From: JAEXOD01 sp963663265
GTDB lineage: Bacteria > Bacteroidota > Ignavibacteria > Ignavibacteriales > Melioribacteraceae
Direction: 5' to 3'
DNA length: 64,000 nt
Assembly (NCBI GenBank): GCA_963663265.2
Contig: CAXXXM010000002.1
Span: 1,984,001-2,048,000, forward strand
The position numbers and the translations under genes are program-made. Below the pieces are notes generated by a model. The model worked only from the letters and a program-made list of their open reading frames with translations. It did not search any database and had not been told where the DNA came from. Of this stretch, positions 29,732-37,173 are shown in pieces. Every line of letters starts with the position of its first letter. Within the stretch, counting starts at the first letter, position 1.

Positions 29732-30235
29732 ATGAAGAATTTGATTTTAATAAGACATGCAAAAAGCAGCTGGATAGATTTTTCAATTTCGGATAAAGAG
29801 AGACCACTAAATGCACGAGGTAAAAAAGCTGCGCCTTATATGGCGGAAATTTTAAAGAAAAAAGGTGTATCGTTTGAGTTGTTAATTACCAGCTCGGCTC
29901 AAAGGGCTTATTCAACTGCTAAAAAATTTGCTGATGTGTTTGGATATGATAAAAAACAAATTCAGATTGAAGATGCCCTTTATGGTGCTGCAACTCATGA
30001 AATTTTGGAAGTAATTCAAGCTATTGATGATAAGTATTCTTGTGTGGCTTTGGTTGGGCATAACCCGGATTTAACTCAGTTTAACAACTTTTTGAGTGAT
30101 ACATATATAGATAATATTCCAACTACCGGAATTGTATCAATTAATTTTGATATTAATTCATGGAAAGATATTGATAGGGGTGTTGGTAAACTTGTCTTTT
30201 TTGAATATCCTAAAAAGCATAACCCGCTGTTATAG
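29732..30235 (+). CDS. sixA: SixA-like phosphohistidine phosphatase
   Basis: About 167 residues from the ATG at 29732 (MKNLILIRHAKSSW). The LIRHAKSSW motif carries the catalytic histidine of the histidine-phosphatase fold; the second core histidine is in ALVGHNPDLTQ. SixA-like proteins remove phosphate from phosphohistidine in phosphorelay or PTS-type proteins. A GTG at 29717 gives five extra residues but no family match. It follows the HD gene by 20 bases and is likely co-transcribed. Confidence 0.88.
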   Translation: MKNLILIRHAKSSWIDFSISDKERPLNARGKKAAPYMAEILKKKGVSFELLITSSAQRAYSTAKKFADVFGYDKKQIQIEDALYGAATHEILEVIQAIDDKYSCVALVGHNPDLTQFNNFLSDTYIDNIPTTGIVSINFDINSWKDIDRGVGKLVFFEYPKKHNPLL

Positions 30236-30339
30236 AGTTACGAAAAGCAGCTAATAGTGAACAGCTAATAGTGAATAGTTGTCTTTGTGCACTAAATATA
30301 ATGTTAAGTTTTGAAGGTTAAAGGTTGAATGATTGAATA

Positions 30340-30375
30340 GCCGTTGAAAATAAAACTTTCAACGGCTTTTTTTTT
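30340..30375 (+). terminator. Rho-independent terminator
   Basis: A perfect 10-base-pair stem, GCCGTTGAAA with TTTCAACGGC, around a 7-base loop, followed by nine T. It lies about 105 bases after the sixA stop and would end the HD-sixA transcript. Confidence 0.85.
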
Positions 30376-30408
30376 AATATTTAAGGTGTTTTTTGCTAAA
30401 AAACATTT

Positions 30409-31015
30409 GTGTCACGGTTCGGACCGTGACACCCCAGAGCTGGATTTCTGATTTATGCAACACCTACGACCGTGGGTGTATCATGATTGAGGAATGATTC
30501 CTGGGCGGTCATGGTCTTACCATGACCGAATAAAATTTGTATTAAAACAGCTATATTTAAGCTATTTTTTGGTAAAAACAGTTGTGTCACGGTTCAGACC
30601 GTGACACCCCAGAGCTGGATTTCTGATTTATGCAACACCTACGACCGTGGGTGTATCATGATTGAGGAATGATTCCTGGGCGGTCATGGTCTTACCATGA
30701 CCGAATAAAATTTGTATTAAAACAGCTATATTTAAGCTATTTTTTGGTAAAAACAGTTGTGTCACGGTGCAGACCGTGACACCCCAGAGCTGGATTTCTG
30801 ATTTATGCAACACCTACGACCGTGGGTGTATCATGATTGAGGAATGATTCCTGGGCGGTCATGGTCTCACCATGACCGAAAAAATATGTTGCAAAAAACA
30901 GCAGAATAATAGCGTTTTTTGAGCATAAAGATAGCGTCACGGTACGACCGATAACGCCTCAGATTGGGTTTGCTGAGTTTTACAACAACTACTTCAGACT
31001 GCGACACTCCAGAGC
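30409..31015 (+). repeat. Tandem 175-bp palindrome-rich repeat, three near-identical copies and a decayed fourth
   Basis: Units start at 30409, 30584 and 30759, exactly 175 bases apart, and differ by only a few bases. A diverged fourth unit starts at 30934. Each unit carries hairpins with arms GTCACGGTTC/GACCGTGAC, CCTACGACCGTGGG and CGGTCATGG/CCATGACCG, and an AT-rich linker (acagctatatttaagctat). The same family recurs at 52133-52650. Short open frames here and there encode the same peptide by chance and are not genes. Confidence 0.9.
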
Positions 31016-31281
31016 TAAGCATTAATAAGTATAATTAGTATAAAAAGTATTATAAGAAAAATAAAACGTTGAGCGTATTTTGCTCAAGGTTTTAAACAAC
31101 CATTTACCCTTCAACCATTAACACTTAACCTTAGTATAAGTATAAATCAAGTCTCCAGTCTCCAGTTTCAAGTCTCTGGTCTTTGGTTTCCAGTCTCTGG
31201 TTTTAACAATGTTAAAAAATCTTTAAATATTTTCGATTTTTCTTGCATAGTAAAATAAATTGCAATATCTTTACATGTATA
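31016..31281. other. Intergenic region before the GntR gene
   Basis: About 265 bases without a gene. It contains AT-rich sequence, a phrase repeat (agtctccagtctccag, then agtctctggtctttgg) at about 31150-31200, and the upstream part of the promoter region of the following operon. No clear -35/-10 pair was found. Confidence 0.5.
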
Positions 31282-31291
31282 ATGTATACAT
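31282..31291. promoter_or_regulatory. Candidate GntR/FCD operator (ATGTATACAT)
   Basis: A perfect 10-base palindrome, ATGTATACAT, lies 20 bases before the ATG of the GntR-family gene and overlaps a TATAAT at 31278-31283. TGTATACA-type palindromes are common operators of FCD-subfamily GntR repressors. Autoregulation and control of the downstream operon are inferred. Confidence 0.45.
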
Positions 31292-31310
31292 AATACAGTA
31301 TAAAATATTC

Positions 31311-32006
31311 ATGGTAACAGACATATTACAAATAGAAGTAGAAGAAGTAAAGCTATTACGCGATAGGATAGCCGGAAAAGTACGAGATGCAATAGTACAA
31401 GGTAAGATAAGACCCGGCGAACGCTTAATGGAACCGGAAGTTGCAAAACTTTTAGGAGTAAGCAGAACACCATTGCGTGAAGCCTTCTTACAGCTTGAAT
31501 CAGAAGGATTTATGGTTGTTACCCCTCGCAAAGGAGCTGTGGTAAGCGAACTTTCCGCCAAAGATGCAGAAGATACCTACGTAATAAAAAGTTCATTAGA
31601 AGCATTAGCTGCAAAATTAGCCGTAGAAAATATTGATAAAAAAGTAATTGATGAGCTTATTACCATTAATTTAAAGATGGAAAGTATTACAAAATCGAAA
31701 AGACATGATTATAAGTTGTTTTTAGAATTAAATACCAAATTCCATGATATATTAACTGAAAGTGCACGTAACGACAAGTTAGTGAAATATATCAGTTTAT
31801 TACGAAAACAAACTTTGCGATATAACTTTATATACCTATCATTACTCTCACATTTTGAACAATCAGTAGAAGAACACAAGGAAATTATATCAGCATTAGA
31901 ACGCAAGGATGTAAAAACAGTTGAAGCACTTGTTCAAAACCATAGTAATGCCGCAAAAGAAGCAATTTGCGAATTTATGAGACAAAAAATGTTAACTAAT
32001 TTTTAA
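31311..32006 (+). CDS. GntR family transcriptional regulator, FCD subfamily
   Basis: About 231 residues from the ATG at 31311; the frame extends 17 codons upstream through sequence that overlaps the promoter and has no family match. The N-terminal winged helix-turn-helix shows IAGKVRDAIVQGKIRPGERL and GVSRTPLREAFLQLESEGF, the defining GntR motif. The C-terminal helical FCD domain (about 90-225) includes ELNTKFHDILTESARND, with metal-site residues Asp and His typical of FCD ligand pockets. Such regulators usually respond to a small carboxylate or amino acid. It heads the operon whose next gene begins 18 bases later, and it probably controls it. Confidence 0.92.
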   Translation: MVTDILQIEVEEVKLLRDRIAGKVRDAIVQGKIRPGERLMEPEVAKLLGVSRTPLREAFLQLESEGFMVVTPRKGAVVSELSAKDAEDTYVIKSSLEALAAKLAVENIDKKVIDELITINLKMESITKSKRHDYKLFLELNTKFHDILTESARNDKLVKYISLLRKQTLRYNFIYLSLLSHFEQSVEEHKEIISALERKDVKTVEALVQNHSNAAKEAICEFMRQKMLTNF

Positions 32007-32023
32007 AAAGTGGAATAGAATCT

Positions 32024-32947
32024 ATGGAAAAAATTAAAGTTGCAATTGTAGGATTAGGAAACGTTGGTTTTGGAGTATTGGATGCTGTTCTTTTAGAGCC
32101 GGATATGGAATTAGTAGGAGTAGTTGATCTGCTATCCAGAGAACAAATGAAAGGTAATATACCAGCAGCTCGCTGCTCAATGTTAGAAAATATTAACTTT
32201 GTACAGAGCATAAAAGAATTGGGAAAAGTTGATGTAGCAATTGTAAGTTGCCCATCAAGAATGGTAAGAAATACAGTTGGTGAAATATTAAAACTTGGAA
32301 TAAATACAGTAGATAGTTTTGATATTCATACAGAAATAACAAAAGTAAGAAGAGAATTAAGTGAGATAGCAAAAGAAAACAATGCAGTATCAATAATTTC
32401 TGCAGGCTGGGATCCGGGAATCGATTCGGTTGTTAGAGGTTTGTTTATGGCAATGGCACCACGCGGCTTAACACATACAAATTTTGGTCCAGGTATGTCA
32501 ATGGGGCATACATGTGCGGTAAAGGCTATTGATGGAGTTAAAAATGCTTTATCGGTAACAGTTCCAACAGGCATGGGCGTTCATAGAAGAATGGTTTATG
32601 TTGAATTAAAACCGGAAGTTGAATTTGCAGCAGTTGAAAAAGCAATTAAAACAGACCCTTATTTTCTAAAAGATGATACTTATGTATATCAAGTAGATAA
32701 CGTGGCTAACTTAATTGATATGGGACACGGTGTAGTAATGGAAAGAAAAGGTGTTTCAGGTGTTACGCAAAATCAACATATGAAATTTGAATTAAGGATT
32801 AATAATCCAGCCTTAACGGCTCAAATTATGGTAAGTAGTGCAAGAGCAACCTTAAAACAAAAACCGGGTTGTTATACATTAATTGAAGTACCTGTAATTG
32901 ATTTCTTATACGGCGACGTAGAAGATTACGTAGCAAAATTAGTTTAG
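32024..32947 (+). CDS. Diaminopimelate dehydrogenase-like NAD(P)-dependent dehydrogenase
   Basis: A 307-residue oxidoreductase. The N-terminal Rossmann motif is VAIVGLGNVGFGVLDA; then come VSCPSRMV, NTVDSFDIHTEI, SAGWDPGIDSVVRG and FGPGMSMGHTCAVKAIDGV. These are the landmarks of meso-diaminopimelate D-dehydrogenase (SxGWDPG, GPGxSxGH). That family deaminates a diamino acid reversibly with NADP. Here the gene is followed 8 bases later by an unknown gene, a PLP enzyme and a B12 mutase, so I infer a catabolic dehydrogenase acting on the rearranged diamino acid, in the way Ord acts on 2,4-diaminopentanoate in ornithine fermentation. The substrate is not shown by the sequence. Confidence 0.75.
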   Translation: MEKIKVAIVGLGNVGFGVLDAVLLEPDMELVGVVDLLSREQMKGNIPAARCSMLENINFVQSIKELGKVDVAIVSCPSRMVRNTVGEILKLGINTVDSFDIHTEITKVRRELSEIAKENNAVSIISAGWDPGIDSVVRGLFMAMAPRGLTHTNFGPGMSMGHTCAVKAIDGVKNALSVTVPTGMGVHRRMVYVELKPEVEFAAVEKAIKTDPYFLKDDTYVYQVDNVANLIDMGHGVVMERKGVSGVTQNQHMKFELRINNPALTAQIMVSSARATLKQKPGCYTLIEVPVIDFLYGDVEDYVAKLV

Positions 32948-32955
32948 GAATAAAA

Positions 32956-33396
32956 ATGGCTGATCCATACGCAAGAAATTTGATTAAAAACGATTTTTAT
33001 TATAGTAAAGTAGAAATGACAGGAAAATTTGTTGTTGTGTTAGACGGAAAGTTAGAAAACAGAGGTCTAACTTTAATAAAACCAATTTCCAGAGTTTTTA
33101 CAAAAGGTACAATAATAGAGTTGATAGGTACGGATGATGAAAATGCGGTACCAGGTAGTAATGTAGACAATATTGCTTACATAGGATTTTTAGAGATACA
33201 AAACGGCGGGGTAGTATTAGCCGGCGATGAATTAGTATGGAATGGGAAAGTAATAGGAACAATTGCCGGATTTGACGATACTCACATGCCAAATCATCAA
33301 AACACAATAGTTAAAGTTGAAAATCGAATTCCGGGTAAAGAACTTGGAATACAAATAAATGATGAGTTAATCATCAAAGGATTTAATAAAAAATAA
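32956..33396 (+). CDS. Small beta-rich protein of unknown function in the B12/PLP operon
   Basis: A 146-residue soluble protein with AGGA ahead of its ATG. I do not recognise it firmly. It alternates short hydrophobic strands and turns (KFVVVLDGKL, TIIELIGTDDENAVPG, GVVLAGDELVWNGKVIGTI, ELGIQINDELIIKGF), suggesting a small beta-barrel, and contains DDTHMPNHQN, which could bind metal. There is no signal peptide and no cysteine. By position it corresponds to ortA in ornithine clusters (a small subunit before a large PLP protein), but the sequence does not resemble OrtA. A partner of the PLP enzyme is a reasonable guess. Confidence 0.7.
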   Translation: MADPYARNLIKNDFYYSKVEMTGKFVVVLDGKLENRGLTLIKPISRVFTKGTIIELIGTDDENAVPGSNVDNIAYIGFLEIQNGGVVLAGDELVWNGKVIGTIAGFDDTHMPNHQNTIVKVENRIPGKELGIQINDELIIKGFNKK

Positions 33397-33422
33397 AATT
33401 AATAATTTAAATGGAGTAATAA

Positions 33423-34889
33423 ATGGCTGCACCAAAATTTAAGTTCCAGATGTACAAAAAATTGTACGCTGAGACAGCACAAATTTATGCTGAAGCAAGA
33501 AAAGCTGCCGAATCATTAAACATTCCAGCAGAATTAAAAGGTGCCTTTGGTTTGACAGGAGCAATTTCAGGTTGCCCTTCACCATTAAGACATGACATTG
33601 AAGAAGCAATGGCTAAAGAAAGCAAAAGAGTAGTTGGATTAGGTTATTATGTTGAACAAATTCGCGAAGTAATTAAAGATGTTTATGGTGATGCTTACGA
33701 TGCATGCCCAGTAAATACTTGCGAAGCAGGTTTATGGGTTAGCTACCAAAGTTTAGTTACACCACCAAGTCATGGTTTAGGTGATAACTATAGAGTAAGA
33801 TATATAGCACCTGTTGAAAGACATCTTCACCATCATGGTGGTTATGGTCGTCCTTTCCCTCCAAAATACAAAGATATTTTAGCTGATAGAGGAAGTACGT
33901 CAGGTGAATTAGGTTTCCACGGAAAACGTCAAAATAATATGGACATAGTTTTAGTTCCTTTGGAAGGTGCTGATTATTCAGTACATGGATTAAAATACAA
34001 TTCAGTTCCATTGTTAAAGAACGTAAAAGCTAAAGAATCAGTTGCAGCAATTGAAGAAGCAGCAAGAAGACATGAAACAATGTTAGGTGCTTTTTCATCA
34101 TTAGCATATGATACAGCCGGTTACGGTTATGGCGAAAAAGACGTAGATGGAGCTCCTTTATTATCAAAAGGAATTGCAAAAATAGCAAACAAATACAATG
34201 TACCTTATATCATGGATAACGCTTGGGGTATCCCATTTGTTGGAACTGATATTAGAAAAATTGGTGCTGATGTAATGATTTATTCAATGGATAAAGCTAC
34301 AGGAAGTGCAACAAGCGGTTTGATTATTGGTAAAGAAGATGTAATGGTAAATATCCGCCGTGCACTTGGTATGCATAGTCAGAGATATGGTGCTACAAAT
34401 TCTTATGGAAAAGCAGCTTTAGTAACACAAGATCCTGGAAAAGAAGGATTAACAGGTCAATTAGCAGCCTTAAAGGTATTAAGAGATAACCCAACAGTAT
34501 TAACAGCACCAATTGATGCATTATATGAAATAGTAGTTGAAGAATTTGCAAAATTAGATTCAAGAATTAAAGATGGATTTGTAATTGCAAAAAGCTATAA
34601 CTCAGGTGCTATTGAAATTAACTACGAAGATACATGGAAAGATGGTAAAATGGGTGTTCCTATTTTTACAATTGAAGATATGTATGCAGGTTCTAACTTG
34701 TTCCAAGATGGTATGGGTCAAATGGGAATTATCCCAACAATCGCATACGATGCAAACATCTTTATTTCTCCAGGTCTTGGTACAACAGACGAAAAAGGAC
34801 AGCTTATTCCTGAAAGAGCAAGAATGGCAGTTCGCGGCTTAGTAATGTTAATTGAAATTGTTTGCAAACATGCAGGAATTTTAGATTAA
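33423..34889 (+). CDS. Fold-type-I PLP-dependent enzyme of unknown specificity
   Basis: A 488-residue enzyme. The PLP site is readable: the motif PYIMDNAWGIPF carries the Asp that pairs with the pyridine nitrogen, and MIYSMDKATGSATSG carries Lys291, the expected Schiff-base lysine, as in selenocysteine-synthase/beta-eliminating-lyase relatives. Unusual stretches are ISGCPSPLRHDIEEAM, CPVNTCEAGLW and RHLHHHGGYGRPFPPKY, rich in Cys and His. It lies in the operon between the small beta protein and the 76-aa protein. OrtB of ornithine fermentation is fold type II, so this is not OrtB. It could be the lyase or thiolase step, or supply PLP chemistry to the B12 protein. Confidence 0.75.
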   Translation: MAAPKFKFQMYKKLYAETAQIYAEARKAAESLNIPAELKGAFGLTGAISGCPSPLRHDIEEAMAKESKRVVGLGYYVEQIREVIKDVYGDAYDACPVNTCEAGLWVSYQSLVTPPSHGLGDNYRVRYIAPVERHLHHHGGYGRPFPPKYKDILADRGSTSGELGFHGKRQNNMDIVLVPLEGADYSVHGLKYNSVPLLKNVKAKESVAAIEEAARRHETMLGAFSSLAYDTAGYGYGEKDVDGAPLLSKGIAKIANKYNVPYIMDNAWGIPFVGTDIRKIGADVMIYSMDKATGSATSGLIIGKEDVMVNIRRALGMHSQRYGATNSYGKAALVTQDPGKEGLTGQLAALKVLRDNPTVLTAPIDALYEIVVEEFAKLDSRIKDGFVIAKSYNSGAIEINYEDTWKDGKMGVPIFTIEDMYAGSNLFQDGMGQMGIIPTIAYDANIFISPGLGTTDEKGQLIPERARMAVRGLVMLIEIVCKHAGILD

Positions 34890-34939
34890 TATTCTAAAAA
34901 ATTGTTCTTATATAAAATGAATTAATATATGTTTTTAGA

Positions 34940-35083
34940 GAACTCATCCCCACCCACTTTTTTTTAAGTAAGTGATGCGAATGATGATAGTGTTGTGTTA
35001 TTAGTAAAGATATATGATTGTAAATCAATGATGAGTAGTGTTCCTCTATCTCTTACAAAAGAGATTGTGTAGGTGATGAGTTC
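34940..35083 (+). ncRNA. Candidate structured RNA between the PLP gene and the 76-aa gene
   Basis: The 229-base gap here is the only large gap in an otherwise tight operon. GAACTCATC (34940-34948) pairs perfectly with GATGAGTTC (35075-35083), enclosing at least three smaller hairpins: CACTT/AAGTG, GATT/AATC and ATCTCTT/AAGAGAT. A run of eight T follows about 12 bases after the closing helix. It does not match the cobalamin riboswitch consensus. It may be a riboswitch, attenuator or processing element; this is a structural guess from pairing by eye. Confidence 0.4.
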
Positions 35084-35118
35084 CTTAATTTAATTTTTTT
35101 TAGAAAGTGGATGGCTTA

Positions 35119-35349
35119 ATGGCTAAAGCATTAAACAAAATAATGGATGCTCTTGATATTGAAACCTATCTTGTATGTAATAACGCACAAGAAGGAAGAA
35201 AATTAGTTCAGCAGCTCGGTGAAGAACTAAATTTAGGTGATTTAGATATAATGTATGAAGAGTTCGATGGATATGGAATGCGAGTAAGATTACGTAAATA
35301 TGTGTATAAACCCGGAAATAAGTATAACTGGCTTAGTGAAAATGAATAG
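35119..35349 (+). CDS. 76-residue small subunit-like protein preceding the B12 protein
   Basis: Start chosen at the ATG at 35119 (MAKALNKIMDALDIETYLVC), 8 bases after AAAGTGGA; a GTG at 35107 would add four residues. The protein has two short alpha helices and two strands (DLDIMYEEF, GMRVRLRKYVY), no membrane segment, and a basic tail. It lies 18 bases before the B12-binding gene, as the small subunits OraS, KamE or GlmS sit beside their partners, but it is shorter than all of these and not similar. Probably a small subunit or assembly factor of the mutase. Function not recognised. Confidence 0.7.
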   Translation: MAKALNKIMDALDIETYLVCNNAQEGRKLVQQLGEELNLGDLDIMYEEFDGYGMRVRLRKYVYKPGNKYNWLSENE

Positions 35350-35367
35350 TTTAAGAGTGGAGTTACA

Positions 35368-37173
35368 ATGACAAAGAAAATACTCTGTGTTCCGTTAGAC
35401 CCAGTACATGATGTAGGAATAAAGCTAATTCGCAATGCGTTAGATAAAAATGGATATGATACAACATTGCTTGCCCCCGATCTTACAATGGAAGCTATTG
35501 TAAAATATGCTGTTAAAGATAATTATGATTATATTTTGGTTAGTAGAACGTTAGGTTATGGTGTTGCGGAGTTATTAGCACGATTTAATGATTTATTAGA
35601 TGCTGCCGGTGTTAGAGAAAAATCTAAAATTGTAGTTGGTGGAAAACCAATTACCCCTGAATTAGCTGCTGAACTAGGCTTTGATAAAGGATTTGGAGCC
35701 CAATCCACAGTTGAAGAAGTTGTTGCATATATTGGAGGAAAAGAAATAAACTTTGCTCAGAATGGAATTCAACGAGAAAAGGGGAGTATTACTAAAGAGT
35801 ATTCTTATAAATTTGTTAATACGGAAATAGGAGACTTGCTTAGCAGTATTGCCGATAAATTGATTAAATATGCCAATGTTAGGACTACAGATGCGATAGA
35901 ACGTGCAAAAATTAAAGAAGAAATTATTGTTGAACGAGATGCCGAAAAAAGAAAAGTTCTTTCTAAAAAATATGCTGAACTTTGTGATAGAGTAATAGTT
36001 GATGCAAATGAAAATAAATTATACCCCAAAGGTGTAAGATATTTAGGTGATAATGAATTAATTGAATTGAAACGATTTTTAAATGATAACCATGCCGTAT
36101 TACCGGCAAAAATACAACATAACAGTTCCCAACCCCTTGTGTTTAAGTTTTTAGGAAGCGGTTGCCCGACAATGGATATAGTACATGCTAAAGTGTGTGA
36201 GAGATGGGGAATTGATGGATTTTTAATTATAAATCCATCTTGGGAAGCAAGATATGAAGGACTTATTGACGGTTATCTAACCCATGAAAATGATGGTACT
36301 ATTACTTCTTTCGAAAACATTAAGTTAATGCGTGAATCATTAGATCCATCCACTCTTTTAACTGTTCGTGCTCATAGAGGATTAAACACTCCAGAGACGA
36401 TATTGTTGGCAGGAATGGCAGGAGCCGATTTAGCAAAAATTAATCTTGTTTATGGTTCGCTTGGTGCAGGTACCGATCCATCGAGGCTTGCAGTAGATGG
36501 AGTTGAAGCAATTAAGCTTGCCGCAAGATTTAATATGCCTTTTGATATTCCGGGGAACGACGAGTTGAGTGGGGTTCCGGCTTGGAAATCATTGGCAGGT
36601 CAATTGATTAATGTGATGGTTGGTATAAAATTAGGTGCTAAACCAATTTTAAAACCATTATTCTGCTTAGGTCCGCATATTGTTATAAACGGACAGATGA
36701 ACAAAAATTATGTAGATTTTAATTCGGCAAAAATTAAAGCCTTAAGAAGTATTGTTGATTGCCCAATATGGCCCGGTGAACCAATTGCATTTATGACTCA
36801 ATCGGAAGAACGAGTTCAAAGTGCAAATGCAACTTCATATCACGCAGCTTTAGCTGCTACTCTTGGCGTTGATGCTATTACTATTGCATCAACCGATGAA
36901 GCATATTCACGCGGTCCTATTTGTGTTACTTCTCGTATAGATAGCATAAGGGCTGTTTCGGATGCCTTTAAGTTTGTTGGGAATTCTAAATTCCAAACAA
37001 CACCGGAATGCGATTTTTATACTGAAGATTTAATAAGCAAAATTAAGGATGTTCTTACAGCTGTTAATGAAAAAGCTGATTTACCAGAGGCAATAAACGC
37101 TGGTTTACTTGGAAATGAAGAAGATGGTGCTTACCCAGGTAAGTTTGGTAAAGATACTGTTAAGATGAAATAG
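35368..37173 (+). CDS. Coenzyme-B12-dependent mutase-like protein (Rossmann plus TIM-barrel)
   Basis: A 601-residue protein. Residues 1-130 form a cobalamin-binding Rossmann domain: LDPVHDVGIKLIRNAL with His14 as the likely lower cobalt ligand, then LVSRTLG (Ser59) and VVGGKPI (Gly91-Gly92). The spacing G17 to S59 to G91 fits the mutase signature DxHxxG-41-SxL-28-GG. A helical linker (about 145-250) leads to a barrel-like domain (about 255-560) with FKFLGSGCPTMDIVHAK, TVRAHRGLNTPETILLAG, INLVYGSLGAGTDPSRLA and PFDIPGNDELSG, reminiscent of glutamate-mutase E chains. The Asp of the motif is shifted by one residue (D-x-x-H). Both domains in one chain, with a separate PLP enzyme, matches no aminomutase I know. 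Confidence 0.75.
   Translation: MTKKILCVPLDPVHDVGIKLIRNALDKNGYDTTLLAPDLTMEAIVKYAVKDNYDYILVSRTLGYGVAELLARFNDLLDAAGVREKSKIVVGGKPITPELAAELGFDKGFGAQSTVEEVVAYIGGKEINFAQNGIQREKGSITKEYSYKFVNTEIGDLLSSIADKLIKYANVRTTDAIERAKIKEEIIVERDAEKRKVLSKKYAELCDRVIVDANENKLYPKGVRYLGDNELIELKRFLNDNHAVLPAKIQHNSSQPLVFKFLGSGCPTMDIVHAKVCERWGIDGFLIINPSWEARYEGLIDGYLTHENDGTITSFENIKLMRESLDPSTLLTVRAHRGLNTPETILLAGMAGADLAKINLVYGSLGAGTDPSRLAVDGVEAIKLAARFNMPFDIPGNDELSGVPAWKSLAGQLINVMVGIKLGAKPILKPLFCLGPHIVINGQMNKNYVDFNSAKIKALRSIVDCPIWPGEPIAFMTQSEERVQSANATSYHAALAATLGVDAITIASTDEAYSRGPICVTSRIDSIRAVSDAFKFVGNSKFQTTPECDFYTEDLISKIKDVLTAVNEKADLPEAINAGLLGNEEDGAYPGKFGKDTVKMK

Noticed and set aside
31260..31310. Upstream extension of the GntR gene to 31260
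   Set aside because: The extra residues overlap the palindrome and -10-like box and are unlike GntR N-termini; the ATG at 31311 is better.
34890..35118. A cobalamin riboswitch in the gap before the B12 enzyme genes
   Set aside because: No B12 box or GCAACTG-type core is present, in contrast to the clear riboswitch at 60762-60914.
35119..37173. Assignment as ornithine aminomutase OraS/OraE or lysine 5,6-aminomutase KamD/KamE
   Set aside because: Sizes (76 and 601 aa) and domain order do not fit, and the small protein has no resemblance to OraS; only the general B12-mutase class is supported.
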